Source of the DNA: Parvularcula sp.
GTDB lineage: Bacteria; Pseudomonadota; Alphaproteobacteria; Caulobacterales; Parvularculaceae
Assembly (NCBI GenBank): GCA_002704915.1
Contig: PAIP01000019.1
Span: 1-32,708 of the forward strand
Length of the DNA: 32,708 nucleotides
Direction: 5' to 3'
Of the stretch, positions 26,601 through 32,708 are shown in pieces. The translations under genes were made by a program, and so were the position numbers. Under the pieces are notes generated by a model. That model worked only from the letters and a program-made list of their open reading frames with translations, was not told the DNA's origin and made no database searches. Within the stretch, counting starts at the first letter, position 1, and the number at the start of each line of letters is the position of its first letter.

Positions 26601-26834
26601 AAAAGGCCTGTCAGTTTCACCCTGCGGGGTGTTAAGATTTTGTTTACCGAAATGGAGATTGGCGTAGCCGCCAGAGTCATCACCGCCGTCGGCGTCAACA
26701 GTGTCGCCGTCACGGGCATTTTTAAGAGACTCGCGATCGTTTTTGTACGCGGCGTCTTCGGCCTCCCTGTCTTGGCTGATGTTTTGCGTGGAATTTGAAA
26801 CGTTTTCGCCAACGCCAGGCTTGTCTTGGGCCAT
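20634..26834 (-). CDS. Giant modular RTX-type secreted protein with cadherin-like, PA14 and LamG-like domains
   Basis: A 2066-residue acidic protein without a Sec signal. The order is as follows: an acidic, low-complexity N-terminus (1 to about 225); two cadherin-like repeats (about 226-425); PA14 (428-572), cadherin, PA14 (681-825), cadherin; LamG-like (939-1155), cadherin, LamG-like (1268-1484), cadherin; an RTX-like patch GTDGSDRLTGTSGADLISGE (about 1580); an unassigned beta-rich module (about 1670-1848); and a seventh cadherin repeat. RTX nonapeptides follow (GGAGDDVIYGGAGDDTITGG, about 1945-1975), then a C-terminal region ending FTEIEQLTY that probably holds the type I secretion signal. 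The cadherin repeats share LKLKEGV..DYE. PA14 and LamG-like folds commonly bind glycans. I chose ATG 26834 over a TTG 4 codons earlier. It is divergent from the secretion operon, its presumed exporter. A role in adhesion or matrix binding is inferred. Confidence 0.88.
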   Translation of the reverse strand: MAQDKPGVGENVSNSTQNISQDREAEDAAYKNDRESLKNARDGDTVDADGGDDSGGYANLHFGKQNLNTPQGETDRPFDESDPFMGGRSNRGQASRDADLDEDDSSQSLTQPPGFNGEALDNISYELKSPEATTEGEAFEVSALANPVSDHLAPEVQSGNQHAHEALGFRNSEPVIAATSAEIGKGSDGDIITSPEDNNAGGDNIVTPPEDDEPSTESDQPRSNEAPVDIIFSGGPIAENLSSVVIGNLLAVDNDANESFVFSIINDESGLFELDGNTLKLKEGVSFDFEQSESHDVALRVTDSAGNTYDEVFTVNVSNANEAPFGLGLSSLDIAENMPGGTVGALFIADPDAGDAISFIVSDERFEVVGNDLKLKEGVFLDAETSGSVDLTITATDAGGLSASAGFTINVTDVNEIPILNVVSESGLRASYYNIGHALSDLDEVDFNAEPDARGVVDSLDYMDGGELFWEGAPGNYFAAKYEGNLIVEEGGAYTFDMASDDGSMLFIDGVAVLDNDGLHSTRTRTTTLDLDAGSHDIEVRYFENGGSQTLQLAWSGPDTGGVTEVINGASFEHGHSIDNLTVADDAAGAIIARLTVVDPDIGDTHSFSVNDDRFEVVEQDSAFYLKLKDDVSIDYEHENELIVEITATDASGASNTLSLPIAVEDVNHAPTISIVGGEGLQASYFDVGHSLSDLNEVDFDAVPDAEGVVDSLNYTAGKESFWDGAPGDYFAAKYEGQLLVEEGGSYTFDMSSDDGSMLFIDGVAVLDNDGLHSTRTRSVTMDLEAGSHDIEVRYFENGGSQTLQLSWGGPDTGGASEVIGGESFRLPGFTDADRLGVTENASGDIAARFSIADAEGDVIAVTASDDRFEIVEDADGYILKLKEGVDVNYESESEVPVTITATDEHGEAISQSFSVPVINVNEAPVEFTLASVSNEGRLVLNADGGNDDAAIAANMESFPTDAITVEVRFSSDQTDVGDGAPLFSYAANDGSNNEVLIWLEGSSGNLHLYLAGQKVNTGVSNASLLDGEEHQVSFTWDQATNELAVYVDGDSAFESMLSIRDLKAGGSLAFGQEQDSETGGFDVDQIFQGEIAEVRIFDYARSHIEISENAGVTLADPEAEPGLVNNWLMGSSDRGFIADLVGADDLQLINGTSVEGGEVFDTPTVLENRPGAVAGVLSATDPDTGSAVSNFSIVSDPSGAFEIDGNQLKLKDGVTLDYETQDVYEIVIEADGSGGESAQQTFTVNVANENESPIDFALDPASAEKVLSLNQDGGIDDAAIASDLESFPTDALTVEVRFSSQQTDVGNGTPLFSYSASDGSDNEALIWLEGSSGKLHLYLAGKKINTGVDNAELLDGNEHQVSFTWDQASNELKVYVDGEMAFDSTVDIRDLKANGTLAFGQEQDAEGGAFDIRQVFEGEIAEVRIFDYARSDVEIADNLGAPIGSPDTEPGLVNNWVMNAESNGAIEDLVGANDLQLTNGAAVQNSVNSATPLVAENDPGAMIGALSATDRVTGEPISNFAIVDDSSDLFEIDGNQLKLKDGAAFDYEAQHSHEVVIEAIAENGETTQMTVAVQVSDISEITGTDGSDRLTGTSGADLISGEEGVDTVVFSGNRADYTIEQIDEESYQVTDNRADSPDGVDIVRTTENFEFADQTIGVENILNTPPTDISLELASNARLTDASVSDANIDIADGGGSDTAQVDLSGAIDGSAAITISFATIDNSFELFVNGQSLTNETVQLQSNVYDAATQAFLQFGDGAPIDTPWVANDDGSPRLVAQITSEGVEILATRTPSSGAYETMTLVNGDFTAPSLVDGMNTVTVNNPDDNGPDGVSAVVSAQFAEPVEGPVSGEEGAIVGSLSSIDADAGAAATYAITEDVSGLFEINGDQVKVKDGMALDYDAQSSHEIIVEVTDEHGAIYQETLTIDVQPESTATQQLYGDADANVQTGGAGDDVIYGGAGDDTITGGQGEDMMVGGDGSDVFVYAMGDGSDEISGGAGWTDVIDLTDGAAPVGEFGTDWTVDLTEGAISSVTDDTIIFTDDAAGSISLNDGSVINFTEIEQLTY
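22383..23033 (-). repeat. LamG/concanavalin-like module, copy 2 of 2
   Basis: 217 codons, from LSLNQDGG to TNGAAV, the same length as copy 1 and gap-free. The LamG plus cadherin unit repeats at 987 bp (329 codons). Confidence 0.8.
23370..24020 (-). repeat. LamG/concanavalin-like module, copy 1 of 2
   Basis: 217 codons, from LVLNADGG to INGTSV. It contains VEVRFSSDQTD, HQVSFTWDQATNELAVYVDG and the closing GEIAEVRIFDYAR, the usual pattern of LamG-like jelly rolls. Confidence 0.8.
24360..24794 (-). repeat. PA14-like module, copy 2 of 2
   Basis: 145 codons, from LQASYFD to IGGESF, gap-free against copy 1. Together with the cadherin repeat that follows copy 1 it defines a repeating unit of 759 bp (253 codons). 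Confidence 0.85.
25119..25553 (-). repeat. PA14-like module, copy 1 of 2
   Basis: 145 codons, from LRASYYN to INGASF, with the PA14 core YTFDMASDDGSMLFIDG and HDIEVRYFENGG. It is the same length as copy 2 with no gaps. A manual count gives 115 of 145 identical residues (about 79%), but many third-base differences, so the duplication is not recent. Confidence 0.85.
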
Positions 26835-26914
26835 AACACTACTCAATAAGCAACTCTACGTCTCGGAGAATAGGCGTCGACGCTTAATCAGAGCCTTACT
26901 GTGTTGGTTAACAG

Positions 26915-26937
26915 GAAAAAAAACGAGTATTTTTTTC
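26915..26937. promoter_or_regulatory. A/T-tract inverted repeat in the divergent promoter region
   Basis: GAAAAAAA and TTTTTTTC flank a 7-base centre, in the 190 bp between the giant RTX gene and the secretion operon. Phased A-tracts can bend DNA or enhance promoters. Which gene it serves is not decided by the sequence. Confidence 0.35.
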
Positions 26938-26974
26938 AAATTTTCACTCATGGCGCACATCATTCCGAAAGGAT

Positions 26975-26982
26975 TTAACCAT
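26975..26982 (+). promoter_or_regulatory. CtrA-like half site TTAACCAT
   Basis: The 8-mer TTAACCAT equals a CtrA half-site. It is followed at the right distance only by TAAA, a partial second half. It lies 43 bp before the first secretion gene and 141 bp before the giant gene. Confidence 0.35.
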
Positions 26983-27024
26983 AAATAAAATCTGAAAACG
27001 CGACCAAAAGTAGAAGTATTAAGC

Positions 27025-28743
27025 ATGCGTTCGATAATAAGGGAATTCACCACCGAGTTGTTCAACGACAACAGGGGTGTCGATGGCGGTTTGCGGCCAC
27101 CACGCATGAACGCCACGACTTATTTGGCCTCTTGTATCGTTAATCTTCTTTCGCTTGCGCTCCCACTCACCATTCTCCAGGTTTATGATCGCGTTTTGCC
27201 GAACGCCGCTTTCGAGACCTTGTCGGTTCTAATTCTTCTTCTCGCCGCGGCAGTGTTTATAGATAGTCTCCTTAAATATTTACGATCTCTGGTGATAAAC
27301 TGGTCCTCAGCTGCGTTCACGCATAATTTGTCCGTTAAAGCCATGAAGACCATGCTCTCTGCACGCCCTTCTGAGTTCGGCAAGATTGCGCCAAGCGAGC
27401 ATCTAGAAAGGCTTAACGCCGTTACCGGCCTCGGTAATCATTACAGCGCACAATCACGGACTGTCATTGTCGACATCATGTTCGTTCCTGTCTTTTCAGC
27501 CGTCATCATATTGATCGGAGGCTGGGTATTTGCTGCGGTCATCGGACTGTTCATGATCTTCGGCTATCTCGCTATGAAAAGCACGCAATCCCTGAATGCT
27601 GCGATCGCGGAGAGAGAGACACTAGATTCGCGAAAGCAGGATTTCATTATCGAAGTGCTCCGGGCGATACAAACGGTCAAGGCCTGCGCCATGGAACCGC
27701 AAATGATGCGGCGGTATGAGCGGCTTCAATCCGCCGCCAGCGTAGTCACGAAACAAATGATTCAGCTCACAGGGACAGCGCAAGCCTATACCAATGCCTA
27801 TGCCGGTCTTTCGACTGTGGTGATCGTTTCCGTCGGCGCCATGCTCGTGTTGAACGGCCGTCTTTCTCTTGGTGCGCTCGCTTGCTGCATGTTGCTGTCC
27901 TCACAACTTCTTCAGCCGTTAATGCGTTCTCTCGGGAGTTGGAACGAGATCAAGCTGGCGCAGCACCGGCGAAACCGCGTTTCTACAATCTTTGAGCAGG
28001 CAAGCCCCCATACAATGCTACCCGCCAGATTCCCGAAACGCTTTTCGCCTAAACCGGTCACGCTTACGAACGTGACTATCCAGCATGAAGGCGCCTTGCC
28101 ACTATTTTCCAACATCAATCTGGATATTACCGCTGGTGAGTTTGTCGCCATCACCGGCGATGACGGGAGTGGTCGCTCCACCTTGTTACGCGCATTGGTT
28201 CAAGATGCGCCGGTCATCGAAGGAGAAATACGTGTTGGCTCCGATTCATGCGGGCCGGAGGCGCCGAGTATATTAAGGCGCCATGTGCGTTATATCGGCC
28301 TCAATCCCGTGATCTTTCGAGGCACGATTCTGGACAATATCACGCTATTTGGCGAAACGCCGGCGAACATAGCGCTCTCTGCTGCAAAGTTTATTGGTCT
28401 CGATGACGAGGTTATGCGAATGCCGCAGGGATACGATACCTTGCTTAAAAGCGCGTCAAGCCGTGATGTGCCGGCGCCCACGGCGCAACGGATCACGCTT
28501 ACACGCGCGATTGCTCTTCGCCCGTCAGTGCTGGTGCTCGACGAAGCCAATACGCTTCTTGATTTGACCGGAGAACAGAAATTTATCGAAGCGCTACAGA
28601 AGTTGAAAGGCAAAGTGACCATAGTCATCGCTTCTCACCGTCCTTCATTGCTCCGCCTTGCAGACAAAACCTACAGAATATCAAATGGGCGGCTCGTCCC
28701 TGAGAAAAGCAGTTCATATGCTGCGCAGTCGGGGGCGGCATGA
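27025..28743 (+). CDS. Type I secretion ABC permease/ATPase, first subunit, with degenerate nucleotide-binding motifs
   Basis: A 572-residue inner-membrane exporter. The membrane domain (about residues 28-310) starts with LALPLTILQVYDRVLPN, a hallmark of type I secretion permeases of the PrtD/LapB class. The nucleotide-binding domain (about 345-565) keeps Walker B LVLDEA (Glu507) and the H-loop His538 (ASHRP). Walker A is GDDGSGRST, with Arg384 in place of Lys. The Q-loop glutamine is Leu426, and the LSGGQ signature has become VPAPT (482-486). It has no N-terminal peptidase-like domain. It is transcribed with the next two genes and away from the giant RTX gene, the presumed substrate. It probably pairs with the second ABC protein as a heterodimer. 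Confidence 0.88.
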   Translation: MRSIIREFTTELFNDNRGVDGGLRPPRMNATTYLASCIVNLLSLALPLTILQVYDRVLPNAAFETLSVLILLLAAAVFIDSLLKYLRSLVINWSSAAFTHNLSVKAMKTMLSARPSEFGKIAPSEHLERLNAVTGLGNHYSAQSRTVIVDIMFVPVFSAVIILIGGWVFAAVIGLFMIFGYLAMKSTQSLNAAIAERETLDSRKQDFIIEVLRAIQTVKACAMEPQMMRRYERLQSAASVVTKQMIQLTGTAQAYTNAYAGLSTVVIVSVGAMLVLNGRLSLGALACCMLLSSQLLQPLMRSLGSWNEIKLAQHRRNRVSTIFEQASPHTMLPARFPKRFSPKPVTLTNVTIQHEGALPLFSNINLDITAGEFVAITGDDGSGRSTLLRALVQDAPVIEGEIRVGSDSCGPEAPSILRRHVRYIGLNPVIFRGTILDNITLFGETPANIALSAAKFIGLDDEVMRMPQGYDTLLKSASSRDVPAPTAQRITLTRAIALRPSVLVLDEANTLLDLTGEQKFIEALQKLKGKVTIVIASHRPSLLRLADKTYRISNGRLVPEKSSSYAAQSGAA

Positions 28744-28791
28744 CAGGACAAACAGGAAAGATTCATATTCAGGAAGCGCCCGGGGGGATAA

Positions 28792-30963
28792 ATGACGTAT
28801 AACTTCCCCAAGGGTGCGAATCCTGTGCGCTTGCTCCAGGAGCACCTGCGTACTGAGTTCCGCGGCGCTGGCTCTCGAGCAGAAGCGATCAATCTCGATT
28901 GCCTGGACGTCTTGCGGCGCTTTTTGAAGTTGATTGATTGGGCGCAAGGCGATAGGTACATCTTTGAAGCACTGCCTCACGCCGATGACGTGTCGACGGT
29001 CCCGGCTTTTCGCTCGGTGCTTTACAAGCTCGGTTTCAAGACGTCGGTCGAGCCGGCGTCAGCTTCCAATTTGCGCCCGGAATATTTGCCCTGTTTTTTA
29101 CGCTACGAAGATGGGTGCTTGAAGCTGGCTGAGCAGCGTAACCGCGACGGGGAAATTGTTGTCTATGACCCCTCGACGGGACGCCAGTCACGATTGGCGA
29201 TCGACGAGATCGGCGCATTGGCTATTTTTCCGGAGAAATCCGAAAAGCCTGACATCAATAGCGGTCCTGCGGCGACGTCTTGGACGGATGACTTGCTTTC
29301 TACCTTCAGTCCTCATATCCGCCAGATTTTTCTCATCAGTTTCGTGGTGAATATCCTGGCGTTAGCGCCGCCGATTTTTGTCATGGCTGTCTATGACAAA
29401 GCCATCGCCGCTGGATCATACAATGTGCTCGCGGGACTTACCGCTGGTATCGCACTGATCCTGGCGGCCGATTTTCTGTTACGCCGTATTCGCATCAAGC
29501 TGCAGGCCTATCTGGGCGCGCGGCTCGACGAACAACTAAACGAGACGGCGTTCAGACATTTGCTGCACTTGTCGCTATCACACACGGAAGACGCCCCTAT
29601 CGGATCTCAGTTGACACGCTTGCGACAGATGACTTCCCTGCATGAGGTTTTCACTGGCCCACTGGCGAGCGCACTCTTCGATCTTCCTTATATAGTGCTG
29701 TTTGTTGCTGTGATTGCCTGGATCGGAGGATCGCTCGTGTGGGCGCCGGTATCTCTCGTTGTGCTCTACGGGCTTGCCGCCTGCTTGGCCGTGCCAAAAA
29801 CCGGCAAACTCATCCGAAAATCCGGAGAGGCCCGTTCTCAGTTGAACAACCTCACGGTTGAGGCTGTATCATGTCAAAAAGCAATCAATGACCTTGCGGC
29901 GGAGCATGTTTGGCTGCAACGGCACCGCAAACTGTCGGCAGAGGCGGCTGTTGCGAATATGAGAGCGCGGCAGGTTAACTCCCTGCTTCAGATTTTTTCT
30001 CAGTCTACAGTGGCGCTTGCCGGCGTCGGCGTTCTGGCCCTTGGCGTCACGATGGTTATAAATGGCGATCTTACTGGTGGCGCCCTCATCGCCGTGATGG
30101 CGTTGTCCTGGCGCGTGCTCGGTCCTATCCGGAATCTGTTCCTGACAACCCTCACTCTTGGTCAGACGCTTCAGAGCCTGCAACAAATAAATCGGCTGGT
30201 TCGTCTTCCCCTCGAACGTGAGCCTAATGCTGTGCCGTCTATTCCACGTACTTTCAAAGGGCACATCGTTGTGGACAAAGTCTCTTTCCGACATGCCGGC
30301 CAGCGCGAGCCAACATTGCGCGGCGTTTCTTTTGAGGCAATGCCGGGCGAACTCGTCTGCCTTTATGGCTGTAGCGGCGCTGGCGCCTCCACAATGTTGC
30401 GCGTTTTGCTAGGCCTTCACCAGCAGCAAGCCGGAAGTATTTACATTGATGGTCTTGATCTGCGCCAGCTTGATAAAGGCGAATGGCGCCAAGCCATTGG
30501 CGTTGGCTTGAAGTCTCTTGACCTTTTCCATGGCACGGTTGCGCAGAATATTCGGCTCGCCCGCCCCGATGCTTCGGATGAAGAAATCAAGGCTATAGCA
30601 TCAAAACTCGGCATTGACCGTTATTATGGAAGTTCGCTTGAGCGCGACCTGGAGACGCGATGTACGACCATGGCGCGCGCCACCTGGCCCGATCCCTTGC
30701 TGAACCGTATCAACCTCGCCCGTGCTTTTATCAAGGATGCGCCCATCTATATTCTGGATGAGCCGGCTGTCACGCTCGACCAATCGGGCGAACAGGCGTT
30801 GCTTTCGATAATCGAGGAAAAACGGCGCCAGAGTACGATCATTATGACAACGCAACGTCCCAGCCACATGCGCATCGCGGATCGCGTGGTGTGGCTGGAG
30901 CGCGGCGTCGTCCGTGATATCGGCCCCCCGGACCAGGTTGTCTCAAAAGTCCTGGCGACATGA
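28792..30963 (+). CDS. Type I secretion ABC permease/ATPase, second subunit, with C39-like domain and degenerate ATPase
   Basis: A 723-residue protein. Residues 1 to about 150 resemble a C39-like domain (FRSVLYKLGFK, then LPCFLRYEDG, then VVYDPSTG) without an apparent catalytic Cys/His pair, as in HlyB-type RTX exporters, where it binds substrate. The membrane domain (about 175-460) includes PPIFVMAVYDKAIA. The ATPase domain (about 490-720) keeps Walker B YILDEP (Glu657). It has lost the Walker A Lys (Ala532 in GCSGAGAST), the Q-loop Gln (Lys574), the signature (WPDPL at 632-636) and the H-loop His (Gln688 in TTQRP). By motif it is unlikely to hydrolyse ATP by itself. It begins 48 bp after the first ABC gene, behind a G-rich ribosome site, and 24 bp before the adaptor gene. 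Confidence 0.87.
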   Translation: MTYNFPKGANPVRLLQEHLRTEFRGAGSRAEAINLDCLDVLRRFLKLIDWAQGDRYIFEALPHADDVSTVPAFRSVLYKLGFKTSVEPASASNLRPEYLPCFLRYEDGCLKLAEQRNRDGEIVVYDPSTGRQSRLAIDEIGALAIFPEKSEKPDINSGPAATSWTDDLLSTFSPHIRQIFLISFVVNILALAPPIFVMAVYDKAIAAGSYNVLAGLTAGIALILAADFLLRRIRIKLQAYLGARLDEQLNETAFRHLLHLSLSHTEDAPIGSQLTRLRQMTSLHEVFTGPLASALFDLPYIVLFVAVIAWIGGSLVWAPVSLVVLYGLAACLAVPKTGKLIRKSGEARSQLNNLTVEAVSCQKAINDLAAEHVWLQRHRKLSAEAAVANMRARQVNSLLQIFSQSTVALAGVGVLALGVTMVINGDLTGGALIAVMALSWRVLGPIRNLFLTTLTLGQTLQSLQQINRLVRLPLEREPNAVPSIPRTFKGHIVVDKVSFRHAGQREPTLRGVSFEAMPGELVCLYGCSGAGASTMLRVLLGLHQQQAGSIYIDGLDLRQLDKGEWRQAIGVGLKSLDLFHGTVAQNIRLARPDASDEEIKAIASKLGIDRYYGSSLERDLETRCTTMARATWPDPLLNRINLARAFIKDAPIYILDEPAVTLDQSGEQALLSIIEEKRRQSTIIMTTQRPSHMRIADRVVWLERGVVRDIGPPDQVVSKVLAT

Positions 30964-30987
30964 AGAAGTGAATGAAGAGTAAGACCC

Positions 30988-32337
30988 ATGACTAAATCTA
31001 CGATTCAGGTCGCCGCAAGGCACGAAAATGTTGGTGAAAGACATGGCCTCGCGCTGCCGCTGGAGCTTGAAGAAGGCGCCCCGCCCTATCTTGCACAGGC
31101 TGCGATGGCGGTCATAAGCGGACTTTTTATCTTCCTATTGGTCTGGGCGAACATCGCCCATGTGCGTGAGTTGTCCGTCGCTATGGGGGAAATTGCGCCT
31201 TATGGATCAACTCGTGAAGTCGCACACTTCGAGGGCGGCATCATCGACGAGCTTCTCGTCGAACCCGGGGATACAGTAGATAAGGGCCAGGCGCTCGCCA
31301 AATTGCAAGCCGAAAGCGGCGGCGGCGAATTCGATCGACTTGCCGCGCGCCGCGCAAGCCTAGAAATTCGAGCCGAGCGAATGGCTGCACAAATGGAAAG
31401 TCGCGAACCTGACTTTTCTCAATGGCGTGACGACTGGCTCGATCTCGTTGTCGAGCAGGAAGCGATCTTCGTCGCCGCCAGCCAACAGCACAAGGCCTCA
31501 ATGGAAACATTCATATCAAGGCAAACCTCGGCCAAGGCGGAAGTGACAAAGGCAGAAGCGGAACTAAAGGCGGAAACTGACCTCCTTCAATATGCGCGGG
31601 AGCAGCTTGCTATTCAGGATGAGCTTATTGAAGAAGGATTCACGTCAAAACAGACCTATCTCCAAGCCAAGTCCAATGTGGCGAGCGCCAATGCCGCCGT
31701 TGTGGTCGCCCGCACGCGCCTTGACCAGACGCGGGACGCCCTCAACGCCGCCACGGCCGAGCGCGCGGGCGCAGAAGCGGAGTATAGAAGCCGAATCGCC
31801 GAAGAACGCGCCAGTGTTCTGGGCGAATTGGCCGAGATCGAAAAACCCTTCATGTCCTATCGCGATCGCACAGACCGTTTGACAGTGCGCGCCCCAGTGG
31901 CCGGCGTGGTTAACGACGTTCTGGTGCGCGGCGGGGGAGACGTTGTGCGCCCGGGCGGCGTCATAGCCCAAATCACCCCAACTGGCGCCGAATTTTTCGC
32001 TGAAGTTCGAATCAATCCCAAGGACATCGGTCATATTGCTCCGGGCCAGACGACAGACATTACTGTCACAACCTTCGACCCAAACCGCTATGGAAAATTA
32101 AACGGTCACGTCTCACACATATCCGCCGACAGTTTTACAGATGAGCGTTCGGGCGACGCCTATTATATCGCCTATGTAGCTCTTGAGGCCCAGGAAATCG
32201 GCAAGGGCGAGTTCGCCCATACCCTAACGCCGGGTATGCAAGTGCGTGCAGAGATCGTCACACAATCGCGTACGATGATGCAGTATATACTGAAACCGGT
32301 CACCAGATCGCTTGACCGTGCGTTTACGGAACGATGA
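30988..32337 (+). CDS. HlyD-family type I secretion periplasmic adaptor
   Basis: A 449-residue membrane-fusion protein. A cytoplasmic N-terminus of about 35 residues leads to one transmembrane helix (AAMAVISGLFIFLLVWANIA). A first lipoyl half-motif EGGIIDELLVEPGDTVDKGQ and long coiled-coil arms (about 110-300) with EEGFTSKQTYLQAKSNVASA follow. The second lipoyl half is RAPVAGVVNDVLVRGGGDVV, and a beta-barrel runs to the C-terminus. The length and layout match HlyD/PrtE/LapC adaptors, which join an inner-membrane ABC exporter to a TolC-like channel. No TolC-like gene lies downstream in this window, so the channel must be encoded elsewhere. Confidence 0.93.
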   Translation: MTKSTIQVAARHENVGERHGLALPLELEEGAPPYLAQAAMAVISGLFIFLLVWANIAHVRELSVAMGEIAPYGSTREVAHFEGGIIDELLVEPGDTVDKGQALAKLQAESGGGEFDRLAARRASLEIRAERMAAQMESREPDFSQWRDDWLDLVVEQEAIFVAASQQHKASMETFISRQTSAKAEVTKAEAELKAETDLLQYAREQLAIQDELIEEGFTSKQTYLQAKSNVASANAAVVVARTRLDQTRDALNAATAERAGAEAEYRSRIAEERASVLGELAEIEKPFMSYRDRTDRLTVRAPVAGVVNDVLVRGGGDVVRPGGVIAQITPTGAEFFAEVRINPKDIGHIAPGQTTDITVTTFDPNRYGKLNGHVSHISADSFTDERSGDAYYIAYVALEAQEIGKGEFAHTLTPGMQVRAEIVTQSRTMMQYILKPVTRSLDRAFTER

Positions 32338-32441
32338 CTGGTTGGGACTGACTGGCGGAGCAGCCGAGACCTAAACTGAATCTGTATCCGGCAAGACTTC
32401 CTTGCTCAGTTAAGAGAATACTCAGCGCGTCCTGATTATGG

Positions 32442-32456
32442 TTAACACGCCTTTAG
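32442..32456 (+). promoter_or_regulatory. Near-consensus CtrA site TTAA-N7-TTAG
   Basis: TTAA-cacgcct-TTAG differs from the CtrA consensus by one base. The left half, on the opposite strand, reads TTAACCAT. It lies about 150 bp before the STAS gene in a 269-bp non-coding gap that shows no other clear structure. Confidence 0.4.
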
Positions 32457-32606
32457 ATTGACGTCACAGCAATATATCCGGCTGGGCGCCCTGTCATTTC
32501 ACACTAAATTTTAAGGTTGTCCCTCTAAATATGCACTACCTCAGATTGCCGCGAGTCCGGCTGAAAGGCCTGCTCGCATGTATACAAGAAAAGCGGAACG
32601 GATAGC

Positions 32607-32708
32607 GTGAGCGATAATACAGATCTCTCTGACAATTATGTTCTCGGCCCACGCCTAGATTTGACGGCGGCCGCGGCATTATGTGCCGACCTCAAAGAAC
32701 GGCGGGGC
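32607..32708 (+). CDS. STAS-domain protein, N-terminal part (3' truncated by window edge)
   Basis: A GTG start opens 34 codons that stay open to the window end. The peptide contains YVLGPRLDLTAAAALCADLK, which fits the opening strand and first helix of short STAS-domain proteins (the LPxxLDLxAAxxL pattern). In many alphaproteobacteria such a gene heads a chemotaxis operon before a response regulator and CheA. That placement is an inference, because nothing downstream is visible. A near-consensus CtrA site upstream would suit a motility gene. GCGGAACGGA upstream gives only a weak ribosome site. The start could lie slightly differently. Confidence 0.55.
   Translation, partial: MSDNTDLSDNYVLGPRLDLTAAAALCADLKERRG

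Noticed and set aside
27025-30963. The two ABC genes as decaying pseudogenes
   Set aside because: Frames are uninterrupted at full length, gene spacing is tight, and membrane and Walker B regions are well kept, so loss of function through decay is not the simplest reading.

Overview
The window comes from an alphaproteobacterial chromosome, most likely a stalked or marine lineage near Hyphomonadaceae, Parvularculales or Caulobacterales. This is inferred from the moderately high GC content, the cell-envelope/replication gene string rlpA-dacA-tmk-holB-tatD-MBL hydrolase, CtrA-type TTAA-N7-TTAA sites, the TonB receptor style and a STAS gene at the right edge. No genus can be fixed from the sequence alone. 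I see no insertion sequence, prophage or CRISPR array.

Bases 1-8000 are mostly housekeeping or peripheral metabolism. After the tail of an unidentified gene there is a minus-strand cluster, read right to left: a MoxR-type AAA+ ATPase, an alpha/beta-hydrolase with an Asp nucleophile, a membrane-anchored Clp-fold serine proteinase (SDH family) and a putative lipoprotein. A large zinc-metalloprotease lipoprotein follows on the plus strand. It meets a translationally coupled minus-strand pair (2-oxoglutarate/Fe(II) oxygenase and GNAT acetyltransferase) with overlapping stop codons.

Bases 8000-13500 hold a VIT1/CCC1-type metal transporter and an ALDH7-family dehydrogenase (probable piperideine-6-carboxylate dehydrogenase of lysine catabolism). 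Next comes a 247-bp promoter region dense in dyad symmetries, a TonB-dependent receptor, a strong intrinsic terminator and a tRNA-Ser(UGA) on the opposite strand.

Bases 13500-20634 hold the tightly packed operon rlpA-dacA-tmk-holB-tatD-MBL, headed by a perfect CtrA-like site. The metG gene often found between holB and tatD is absent. An AraC-family regulator follows, then a 299-bp gene-free stretch containing nested, partly mutually exclusive inverted repeats.

Bases 20634-32337 are the most unusual part. A 2066-residue RTX-type secreted protein is built of cadherin-like repeats alternating with duplicated PA14 and LamG-like modules. It is divergent from a three-gene type I secretion operon (two ABC proteins and an HlyD-family adaptor). 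Both ABC proteins lack the LSGGQ signature and the Walker A lysine, and the second also lacks the H-loop histidine. The system therefore appears to use a doubly degenerate ATPase pair, while both subunits keep the Walker B glutamate. No TolC-type outer-membrane gene is in the window. At the right edge a STAS-domain gene begins, possibly the first gene of a chemotaxis operon, also preceded by a near-consensus CtrA site.
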